Assembly: GCA_002684695.1 (NCBI GenBank)
Contig: NYVQ01000075.1
Location: 1 to 7,494, forward strand
Direction of reading: 5' to 3'
From: SAR116 cluster bacterium
GTDB lineage: Bacteria > Pseudomonadota > Alphaproteobacteria > Puniceispirillales > GCA-002684695
Length of the DNA: 7,494 nt
A program made the position numbers and the translations under genes. Positions 1-6,273 of the stretch are shown in pieces. The notes beneath the pieces are model-generated. The model saw only the letters and a list, made by a program, of their open reading frames with translations, was not told the DNA's origin and did no database searches. The stretch's first letter is position 1; each line of letters begins with the position of its first letter.

Positions 1-120
1 TAAAACTTTCCTAATTCTGTCTTGATTTTGATCAATTATCGTTACATCATTTTCTTCCTCAGATAAATGAGCAGCAATACTCTCTCCAACTTGACCAGCA
101 CCACAAATTATAATTTTCAT
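1..120 (-). CDS. trkA: Trk system potassium uptake protein TrkA, N-terminal fragment (runs off the left edge)
   Basis: The first 40 codons are visible, read leftward from an ATG at 118-120 and open to the window edge. The start MKIIICGAGQVGESIAAHLS is the classic beginning of TrkA. It has a beta strand and then the Rossmann GxGxxG dinucleotide-binding loop (GAGQVG, residues 7-12), and an acidic end of the second strand (TIIDQN, residues 27-32) that would contact the NAD ribose. TrkA is the cytoplasmic regulatory subunit that gates Trk/Ktr potassium uptake channels in response to nucleotides. It begins 22 bp after the ntrX stop on the same strand, with only a weak Shine-Dalgarno-like TGGA upstream, so it is probably in the same transcription unit. 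The ntrX-trkA adjacency is conserved in many Alphaproteobacteria, which supports the call. The second TrkA_N/TrkA_C half cannot be seen. Confidence 0.9.
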   Translation of the reverse strand, partial: MKIIICGAGQVGESIAAHLSEEENDVTIIDQNQDRIRKVL

Positions 121-142
121 AATTATCCAGTATTTATTGTTG

Positions 143-1501
143 TTATTTTTTTTCTATTAATAAATTTTTTAACTTTCTATGCAATGCTGATCTTTCCATT
201 CTAATAAATGACGAAGTGCGAGAAATATTTCCACCAAACCTATCAATCTGAGCCTGTAAATACTCTTTCTCAAATTTTTCTCTAGCATCTTTCAAATTCA
301 AAGATAAAAAATCATTTATTGTATCTAAATTTTTCTCATTTGAGACAAACTTAATTTCAGGAGGTAACATATCAGATGAAATAATACCATCCTTATTATT
401 TGGTGCCATAATCAGAAGCCAATCAATAATATTTCTTAATTCATTCAAATTTCCTGGCCAATTGTACTTTTGCAAAGAAGCAATAGCATCGTCACTAAAT
501 ACACGAACTGGTTTATTTAACACAGCCGCTGCAGAAGACATATAATAATTAACTAGATCTGGTATGTCTTGAGGATGACTATTTAAATCAGGCATTTCAA
601 TTGGCACAACCCCTAATCGATAATACAGATCTTCTCTTAAATTACCAATTTCGATTTGTTGCTTAATGTTTTTTGACGATGAAGACACAACTCTTACATC
701 AACACTTATTTCATGATTACTTCCAATTCTTTTGAACCTTTGTTGCTGAACTGCATAGATAATTTTACTTTGCAACTCCAATGAGAGGTCACAAATTTCA
801 TCAAAATACAAGGTGCCTCTATTTGCTTTCTCAAACAATCCCATTGATTTCTTATTTTTTATTTTACTTTCTTGTCCAAACAACTCTTCTTCTGAAATTG
901 TAGAACAGTTTACATGAACAAAACTTGCATTTCTTCTAGGCGATTCTTGATGAATAGTTCGGGCACAAGCTTCTTTTCCCGACCCTGAAGAGCCTAAAAT
1001 TAACACTCTACTATTAGTTTGTGAGACTTTACCAATAGTCTGCCTTATCGAGTTAATTAAAGATGATTTTCCAACAATCATGTCAGGACGTCTGATTTGT
1101 TCTTTTAACTCGGCATTTTCTTTTTTTAAAACTGAGTTTTCTAGAGCTCTTGATACCATAAAAATTAGTTTTTCTGATTTAAATGGCTTTTCAATAAAGT
1201 CATAAGCTCCAGCTTTAATAGCATTAACTGCAATTTCAACAGTCCCGTGTCCAGAGATCATTACAATTGGAATTTCAGGATTGCTGTCTTTAATCCAATT
1301 AAGTAATGATAGCCCATCCATAGTACTATCTCTCATCCAGATATCTAAGATAATTAGACTTGGAAGTTCATTATTCATAGTAATTTGCGCCTCTTGAGCA
1401 TTTGAAGCACAGATTGTTTCATATCCTTCATCATTAAGCACAGCTGATATAGTATCTCTAATATCGGGTTCGTCATCTACTATTAAAATGCTGTCTTTCA
1501 T
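143..1501 (-). CDS. ntrX: Nitrogen regulation response regulator NtrX, lacking the GAFTGA loop
   Basis: This is a cytoplasmic response regulator of 452 aa, normal length for NtrX and cognate to the adjacent kinase NtrY. The receiver domain (about 4-118) has the acidic pair D9/D10, phosphoacceptor D53 in ILDIW (an NtrX hallmark), S83 and K105. The AAA+ domain (about 141-366) has Walker A GSSGSGKE (170-177), ELFG (206-209), Walker B LYFDE (231-235), the arginine-finger region LREDLYYR (288-295, both Arg present) and WPGN (348-351). A Fis-type helix-turn-helix lies at about 425-448. Between ELFG and GLFEKA the sigma-54-contacting GAFTGA loop is missing and replaced by a short lysine-rich stretch. 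The usual sensor II Arg of WPGNVR is Asn353. GAFTGA loss is, as I recall, common in alphaproteobacterial NtrX, implying a sigma-54-independent regulator. It starts at ATG 1499-1501, 22 bp after ntrY, behind a good Shine-Dalgarno (AAGGA). Confidence 0.95.
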   Translation of the reverse strand: MKDSILIVDDEPDIRDTISAVLNDEGYETICASNAQEAQITMNNELPSLIILDIWMRDSTMDGLSLLNWIKDSNPEIPIVMISGHGTVEIAVNAIKAGAYDFIEKPFKSEKLIFMVSRALENSVLKKENAELKEQIRRPDMIVGKSSLINSIRQTIGKVSQTNSRVLILGSSGSGKEACARTIHQESPRRNASFVHVNCSTISEEELFGQESKIKNKKSMGLFEKANRGTLYFDEICDLSLELQSKIIYAVQQQRFKRIGSNHEISVDVRVVSSSSKNIKQQIEIGNLREDLYYRLGVVPIEMPDLNSHPQDIPDLVNYYMSSAAAVLNKPVRVFSDDAIASLQKYNWPGNLNELRNIIDWLLIMAPNNKDGIISSDMLPPEIKFVSNEKNLDTINDFLSLNLKDAREKFEKEYLQAQIDRFGGNISRTSSFIRMERSALHRKLKNLLIEKK

Positions 1502-1510
1502 ACTTTATAA

Positions 1511-1516
1511 GTCCTT
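1511..1516 (-). promoter_or_regulatory. Shine-Dalgarno site of ntrX
   Basis: The minus strand reads AAGGAC here, about 10 bases before the ntrX ATG at 1501. It is the clearest Shine-Dalgarno in the window; the other genes have weak ones or none and appear to rely on coupling or on unstructured AT-rich leaders. It supports the chosen ntrX start and suggests that ntrX is translated independently of ntrY. Confidence 0.6.
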
Positions 1517-1523
1517 CATTATA

Positions 1524-3686
1524 TTAAATTAAAAATTCAATAATAATTCTTGCTCCCCCTAGATCAGAATCATCTAGAATCAATTTCCCATTGTGTTCTT
1601 CTACAATTCGATGAACAATTGATAATCCTAAACCAGTTCCCTTTTTTCTTAATGTTACATAAGGCAAGGTTAAATCATCTTTATTTTTTGGGAAACCAAC
1701 TCCATTATCTTCAATAATTAAAATAATTTTACCTTGTTTTACATCTGTTGAAATATTTATTATTCCATCACTATCTGAGAGATTTTCATTAATAGAGTCC
1801 ACAGAATTTTGAAAAATATTTGTTAAAGCTTGTCTAATTTTTTGAGAATCTATTTTTATTTTAAAGTCTTTAGGTATTTTATTAATATAATTCCAATTAA
1901 TATTACCATTACTAATTTTAAATAATGATAGTTGAGTTGATATAACCTTATCTAAGTTTCCAGGATAAAGATTTATTGAAGGCATTCTTGCAAAGGAACT
2001 AAATTCTCCTACTAAATTACCGATATCATCAACTTGTCTTTGAATAGTCTCTAAATAATTATTGAAAGTTTTAAGATCATTAGGATTAGTTGGTTTAAAT
2101 TTATTATAAATTTTTTCAACAGATAACTGTAATGGAGTTAATGGATTTCTAATTTCATGTGCGATTCTCTGGGCTATATCTGACCAAGCAGCTTTATTTT
2201 GAGCTGAAAGTAATTCAGTTATATCGTCAAAAGTTATAACATATCCAGAAAGTTGTCCTTCCGTAACTTCTTTAGAAATCCTAGCTAAAAATGTTCTAAC
2301 CTTGTTATTGATTTCTATTTTAATTTGTTCTTGATTGTTTGGATTTTTGTTATTCTTTACTTCATTAAATAAATTAGCAAAATCTGGAAATAATGTAATA
2401 AATTTTTTACCATAAAATTTTTGTTCAGAAATTTTAAGTAATTCTAGAGATTTTGAGTTAGGCAAATTTACTTTCCCATCAGCATCTAAACCAATAACAC
2501 CAGAAGAAACACCAGAAAGAATAGTTTCCGTAAACTCTCTCCTTTGATTTATTTGGTAATTAGCTGATATGAGTTCTTTTCTACTTTTGGAAATTTCATC
2601 TAACATTTTATTAAAACTTAATCCTAAACGAGAAATTTCTTCAATTCCTAAATTATTTTCAACTCTGACATCTAGGTTACCAGTTCTAGCAATATTTGCT
2701 ACACTAATCACAGAGCTCAGAGGTTTAATTATAGAGTTTGCAAGAATTAACCCTATCCATAGTGCGAGTAGTAATAAAAAAAGCGCAACAAGAAAAAATA
2801 AAACACCAAACGAGATTTGTAAATTTGTACTTTCTATATTAATAAATTGGTATTGATCTGAAGCTAATTTTGTACGGTCAATTGCATCTAATACAGAAGG
2901 TTCCAAAAATCTACCAGCATAAAGATAGACATCTACCAACCTATTTATTTTTACTAAACCTCGAATTTTATTGTTAGTATCTGACCTTAATATTATAAGA
3001 TCACCATTTTGAGCTTGATTAAAAATATTATCATCCAAATCACTCAAAGCAATTGAAAATGCAAATTGTGAACGTGCAAGTACCATTTTCGAACTATTTA
3101 AGAGTATAGCTTCAGATAGATTTCTAATTGCAGCCTGAGTTGATAAATAATTATCTAAATTTTTAGGGTTTGAAACTAATTTGGGTGCCTCACGATTTAT
3201 ATCATTTACCATTTCAAGAATCGAACCCCTAACACTCCTTGTGTGCTCGCTTAAATAATCTTCAGCAACTTTAACGGATTCATTGATTGCTGTGGAAATT
3301 CTGTCTGAAAACCAACCTCTAAAACTATAATCAACAATAAATAGTCCAAAAGCTGCTAAAATTGTGGATGGTAATATTGATATTCCTCCAAACAAAATTG
3401 CAATTCTCCAATGTAATTGTGAACCGGCATTATTTTTTTTGTGATCAACTATTATTTTATTAATTTGATACGCAACTAAAATTGTAATTATAACAAGACC
3501 AGCCGCAAATAAAGTGACTACTAAAATAAAGAAAATTTCTAAATCAGAATTAAAAAATAATTGAATAGGTAATAAATATAATGATAAAATAAAAATAAAA
3601 GATAGTATAAAAAATATAATGAAAAATATTCTAAATTTAGAAAACACAGAATATACGGCATTATAAATATCTCTAATTTTTTTCAA
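1524..3686 (-). CDS. ntrY: Membrane-bound nitrogen regulation sensor histidine kinase NtrY
   Basis: This is an inner-membrane histidine kinase of 720 aa, close to the usual NtrY length. Hydrophobic segments lie at about 19-41, 50-75, 93-118 and 290-316, so a sensor region of about 170 residues (119-289) faces the periplasm. A HAMP domain follows at about 317-370 and a PAS domain at about 383-490 (GVIGLDADGKV). The HisKA domain has the phospho-accepting His510 in RIAHEIRNPLTPLQLS, which is very characteristic of NtrY. The ATPase domain has N627 in the N box, DNGVGFP (660-666) and GTGLGL (683-688), so it looks catalytically complete. The start is TTG at 3684-3686: it overlaps the ntrC stop by the four bases TTGA, and no other Met occurs before about residue 159, beyond three membrane segments. 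A purine-rich stretch (AAGAAG) lies upstream, so translation is probably coupled to ntrC. The output partner should be the downstream NtrX. Confidence 0.95.
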   Translation of the reverse strand: MKKIRDIYNAVYSVFSKFRIFFIIFFILSFIFILSLYLLPIQLFFNSDLEIFFILVVTLFAAGLVIITILVAYQINKIIVDHKKNNAGSQLHWRIAILFGGISILPSTILAAFGLFIVDYSFRGWFSDRISTAINESVKVAEDYLSEHTRSVRGSILEMVNDINREAPKLVSNPKNLDNYLSTQAAIRNLSEAILLNSSKMVLARSQFAFSIALSDLDDNIFNQAQNGDLIILRSDTNNKIRGLVKINRLVDVYLYAGRFLEPSVLDAIDRTKLASDQYQFINIESTNLQISFGVLFFLVALFLLLLALWIGLILANSIIKPLSSVISVANIARTGNLDVRVENNLGIEEISRLGLSFNKMLDEISKSRKELISANYQINQRREFTETILSGVSSGVIGLDADGKVNLPNSKSLELLKISEQKFYGKKFITLFPDFANLFNEVKNNKNPNNQEQIKIEINNKVRTFLARISKEVTEGQLSGYVITFDDITELLSAQNKAAWSDIAQRIAHEIRNPLTPLQLSVEKIYNKFKPTNPNDLKTFNNYLETIQRQVDDIGNLVGEFSSFARMPSINLYPGNLDKVISTQLSLFKISNGNINWNYINKIPKDFKIKIDSQKIRQALTNIFQNSVDSINENLSDSDGIINISTDVKQGKIILIIEDNGVGFPKNKDDLTLPYVTLRKKGTGLGLSIVHRIVEEHNGKLILDDSDLGGARIIIEFLI

Positions 3687-4696
3687 TTTTTTTCTTCTTT
3701 ATTGATCTTAATTCTAAGATTATTTATTTTTTTTCTTAAAGTATTTCTATTTATACCTAAAAGCTTTGATGCTTTGATTTGATTTCCATTAAATGAATCT
3801 AAGGTTCTCTTAATAAGAGATTTTTGAAAATAATGATTAAAATGGTCATAAAGAGTACCTGAATACTCCTGAAAATTAACTTGATTAAAAAATTTATCAA
3901 ACTCTAAATCTAATACTTCTGAAAAATTATTATTATTTAATTTCTCTCTAGATTTTCTCAATTCATTGAAGACAGAGAAATTAGTAATTTTTTTTTCAGG
4001 ATAAAGCACAACAATTCTTTTAATAAAATTTTCTAATTCTTTCACATTACCCGGCCAATCGTATTTTTTCAATTCTTCAAAAGAACTCTGATCGAACTCT
4101 TTAAAGGGTAGACTTTTATTTCTATCCAAAAAATTTAAAACTAGCTCCTTAATATCACCTTTTCTTTCTTTGAGAGGTGGAAGATTTATAGGTATAATAT
4201 TCAAAAAATAGAACAAGTCTTCTCTAAAAAGTCCATTCTGTATGAGTTGAGAAATATTTTTTTTTGATGAAACTATCAATCTAAGATTTTTAATTTTTTC
4301 ATTTTTTCTTTTCTTAAATATAGATCTTAAGAGATCTAAAAATTTTAATTGTTTTTCCAGATTAATTTCATCTATTGATTCAATATAAATAGTTGAGTTA
4401 TTTTTTATGATAAAATAAATTTTTTTTTCAAAATTTTCAAAAGTTAAGAGATTTATATTAATTCTAAAAAAATTTTCATTTTCGTTTGATAGATCATGGA
4501 TAGTTTTTGCAACTAAATTTTTTCCAGTGCCTATTTCACCATTGATAAAAACAGTTAAATTATTGTCCATAAGTTTTGAAATCAAACTGTAAACATTCAG
4601 CATTGAAATACTTTTTCCTCTTAAATTATAGTTCAACTGAATATTTGAAATTTCATTCTTATTTTTTTTTTTCGTAAACACTTTTAGGCAATTCAA
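3683..4696 (-). CDS. ntrC: NtrC C-terminal part: degenerate AAA+ domain plus Fis-type DNA-binding domain (second piece of frameshifted ntrC)
   Basis: This frame is open for 337 codons, but its first candidate start is a TTG (4694-4696) inside the receiver ORF with no Shine-Dalgarno, and NtrC homology begins only after the A11 run at 4662-4672. It is therefore best read as the continuation of the receiver ORF. With one A fewer the joined protein is 468 aa, normal for NtrC. The P-loop GEIGTGKN (residues 53-60 of this frame) is kept. The segment that normally holds ELFGxExGAFTGA is missing, about 17 residues shorter than my recollection of enterobacterial NtrC. Walker B reads IYIES instead of LFLDE. 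GLFRED keeps R158, but the second arginine finger is F164. Sensor II is WPGNVK (K219). The HTH, GNQIKASKLLGINRNTLRKK (304-323), is almost textbook alphaproteobacterial NtrC. I infer that DNA binding is retained, ATP binding is possible, and ATP hydrolysis and sigma-54 activation are lost. The TGA stop overlaps the ntrY start. Confidence 0.85.
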   Translation of the reverse strand: MNCLKVFTKKKNKNEISNIQLNYNLRGKSISMLNVYSLISKLMDNNLTVFINGEIGTGKNLVAKTIHDLSNENENFFRININLLTFENFEKKIYFIIKNNSTIYIESIDEINLEKQLKFLDLLRSIFKKRKNEKIKNLRLIVSSKKNISQLIQNGLFREDLFYFLNIIPINLPPLKERKGDIKELVLNFLDRNKSLPFKEFDQSSFEELKKYDWPGNVKELENFIKRIVVLYPEKKITNFSVFNELRKSREKLNNNNFSEVLDLEFDKFFNQVNFQEYSGTLYDHFNHYFQKSLIKRTLDSFNGNQIKASKLLGINRNTLRKKINNLRIKINKEEKN

Positions 4697-5090
4697 AAGC
4701 AGATTTTACAACTTTCAAGACATTTTCAATGTCAAAAGGTTTTGATATATACTCAAGGGCACCAAACTTTACAGAGTTTACTGCAGTGGCAAGTGAAGAA
4801 AATGCACTAATTACGACAATAGGTAAGTTAGGATATATATTTTTTATCTGTGGTATACTATTAAGAACATTTCCGTCAGGCAATCTTATATCAGTAATTA
4901 ATAAATCTGGCGAAATTTGTTTTATTGATCTTAAAAGTCCAATGTAATTACCTGTTGTTTCAACTTCATACCCATTTTTCTCTAATAATTTTTTTAAGAT
5001 AAAACGAATACTTTTATCATCATCAACAACTAGTATTATTTTTTTATTTGAATTTCTAATATAATTTTTAGTAAAGGAATAATTATTCAT
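4659..5090 (-). CDS. ntrC: NtrC N-terminal receiver domain (first piece of frameshifted ntrC)
   Basis: This piece is 143 aa and holds a complete CheY-like receiver: acidic D23/D24/D25 in VVDDDKS, phosphoacceptor D67 in LLITDIRLPDG, S95 in VVISAFSS, and K117 in ISKPFD, the NtrC-typical end of the domain. All phosphorylation residues are present, so it should accept phosphate from NtrB. It starts at ATG 5088-5090, one base after the ntrB stop (TAAGATG), without a Shine-Dalgarno, which points to translational coupling. It carries about 13 residues before the first receiver strand, more than most NtrC proteins. The reading frame stops at TAA 4659-4661 directly after the A11 run, just where the linker to the AAA+ domain should begin. 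As the DNA stands this would be a stand-alone receiver; loss of one A joins it to the AAA+/HTH frame. A genuinely separate single-domain regulator seems unlikely given the colinear NtrC homology on both sides. Confidence 0.85.
   Translation of the reverse strand: MNNYSFTKNYIRNSNKKIILVVDDDKSIRFILKKLLEKNGYEVETTGNYIGLLRSIKQISPDLLITDIRLPDGNVLNSIPQIKNIYPNLPIVVISAFSSLATAVNSVKFGALEYISKPFDIENVLKVVKSAFELPKSVYEKKK
4662..4672 (-). other. A11 homopolymer (T11 on plus strand) at the ntrC frame break
   Basis: A run of eleven A on the coding strand ends the receiver ORF as GAA AAA AAA AAA TAA. With ten A the same DNA reads GAA AAA AAA AAT AAG and continues in the AAA+/HTH frame for 325 further codons. It is the longest homopolymer I found in the window. 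Runs of this length are known sites of RNA polymerase slippage, as described for poly(A) tracts in AT-rich insect endosymbionts, and also of sequencing and replication indels. The shift needed is equivalent to -1 nt (or +2 nt) in the transcript. A ribosomal -1 slip would not work, because the -1 frame meets a TGA soon afterwards. Confidence 0.8.
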
Positions 5091-5091
5091 C

Positions 5092-6174
5092 TTATAAAAT
5101 CAATTCAGGAAAGCTCAACCTAAAGGTAGTTTGAGGATGTGAACTAAGGTACTCTGCTTTACCTTCATGGGAATTCATTGCTCCAATGACCTGAGTTAAT
5201 CCAAGTCCAGAACCTGATTTTTTTGAAGTTACAAAGGGATTAAACATTGTATCTTTTAAAAATTCAGGCACTCCTTTACCATTGTCGGTTATCTCAATTC
5301 GAATAGGTGTTAATCTTTTTTCACCACCCAAATATTTTGCTTTAGGCTCCCATAAGGAATAATATGTATTAAATCTAATTAAACCTTCAGTATTATAATC
5401 AATTGCATCAACCGCATTTTTAATTAAATTTGTAAATGCTTGTATTAATATATTTTTATCTCCTTTAATTTGTGGCAAAGAAGGATCAAAATATTTTTCA
5501 AATTTAATAATTTTTGGAGACATAACTTGTGATGTTTTTATTGCTTGATCAATAATTTCATGAATATTTAAGCTTTCTGGATTTAATAAATCATTAGAGA
5601 ATAAATAATCAACCTTATCAAGAATTTTCTCTATTCTATTTACTTCAGATATAATAATATCAGTTAATTCATTCTTATCATTTGATAAATCTGAAGATAA
5701 AAGTTGAGCGGATCCTTTGATGCCTGATAAAGGGTTTTTAATTTCATGAGTCAACATCTTAGATAAACCTGTCAAAGACTTATTGTTTAAAATAACCAAT
5801 GCTTCATTTTTGTTTTTAAAAATTTCATTACTAATCAATATTATATATTTTTCAGTTTTTTTATGATCAAAATATGAAATATAAACATCAGCATTTGAAT
5901 AAGAAAAAAATGGATTTGACAAATTAAGTTTTTCAATTGAAATAGCCTTTTTTTCTTTTTGAACCCTAATAATTGTATCAATGATTAAAGTGTCCTTAAG
6001 AAAAATGCTCGTTAAAGATATTTCATTTTTATTTTTTAGATTAATTTTAAATTTTTCTATTGCTAGCAAGTTAGCAAATTCAATTTTCAAACTTTTATCA
6101 ATTATAAATATTGAAAAAGGCAATACATCAAATATATTTGCATAATTTGTTTGTATAATTTGACTATCAATCAT
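5092..6174 (-). CDS. ntrB: Nitrogen regulation sensor histidine kinase NtrB (GlnL)
   Basis: This is a cytoplasmic two-component kinase of 360 aa, a typical NtrB length, with no membrane segments. Residues about 10-118 form a divergent PAS-like domain (NIFDVLPFSIFIIDKSLKIE). HisKA carries His143 in MLTHEIKNPLSGIKGSAQLL, the NtrB signature. The HATPase domain has the N box QAFTNLIKNAVDAI with N253, DNGKGVP (297-303), the F box FNPFVTSK (311-318) and GSGLGL (321-326). All catalytic motifs look intact. In the known pathway NtrB phosphorylates NtrC under nitrogen limitation and is switched to phosphatase by the PII protein GlnB; no PII gene is visible here. The ATG at 6172-6174 has no Shine-Dalgarno. 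It is the first gene of the minus-strand cluster and its promoter must lie in the 99-bp divergent region. Its stop is one base from the ntrC start. Confidence 0.95.
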   Translation of the reverse strand: MIDSQIIQTNYANIFDVLPFSIFIIDKSLKIEFANLLAIEKFKINLKNKNEISLTSIFLKDTLIIDTIIRVQKEKKAISIEKLNLSNPFFSYSNADVYISYFDHKKTEKYIILISNEIFKNKNEALVILNNKSLTGLSKMLTHEIKNPLSGIKGSAQLLSSDLSNDKNELTDIIISEVNRIEKILDKVDYLFSNDLLNPESLNIHEIIDQAIKTSQVMSPKIIKFEKYFDPSLPQIKGDKNILIQAFTNLIKNAVDAIDYNTEGLIRFNTYYSLWEPKAKYLGGEKRLTPIRIEITDNGKGVPEFLKDTMFNPFVTSKKSGSGLGLTQVIGAMNSHEGKAEYLSSHPQTTFRLSFPELIL

Positions 6175-6273
6175 TTATTTATACTGATTTATTTTTTTAA
6201 ATTTTCATTAAAATAATTATTAATCAAATTTATAATAGTTTTAGTTATATTAAAAATAAATTAAAATAATATC
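6175..6273. promoter_or_regulatory. Divergent ntrB / ispDF intergenic region with putative promoters
   Basis: This is the only sizeable non-coding stretch in the window and must drive both ntrB (leftward) and ispDF (rightward). On the plus strand TATAAT at 6231-6236 is a perfect -10 match, with TTAAAA at 6208-6213 (4 of 6 to TTGACA) 17 bp upstream; transcription would start near 6243, about 30 bases before the ispDF ATG. On the minus strand TTGATT (6222-6227) could be a -35 but no convincing -10 follows at standard spacing. The region is almost pure A/T, so such matches arise easily by chance. I see no sigma-54 type GG-N10-GC promoter and no NtrC-like TGCACC/GGTGCA site. Confidence 0.4.

Noticed and set aside
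2569..2856. Plus-strand open frame of 95 codons inside ntrY
   Set aside because: It lies antisense to the HAMP-proximal part of a clearly real ntrY, has no ribosome-binding site, and encodes nothing recognisable.
4420..4428. Second poly(A) run (A9 on the coding strand) in the eroded GAFTGA region, considered as the cause of the motif loss by a compensated frameshift
   Set aside because: The frame is open on both sides, and neither shifted reading appears to restore ELFG or GAFTGA residues, so a real deletion and divergence explains it better.
4729..4947. Plus-strand open frame of 72 codons inside the ntrC receiver
   Set aside because: It is antisense to a well-conserved receiver domain; its residues are a by-product of the receiver codons.
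4659..5090. Receiver piece as a deliberate stand-alone single-domain response regulator
   Set aside because: Both sides of the break are colinear with NtrC, the break sits in an 11-A run, and the downstream frame has no credible start of its own.
6212..6221. Perfect AATAATTATT palindrome in the ntrB/ispDF intergenic region, considered as an operator
   Set aside because: Ten A/T-only bases in an almost pure A/T region are expected by chance, and it does not resemble the GC-containing NtrC half-site.
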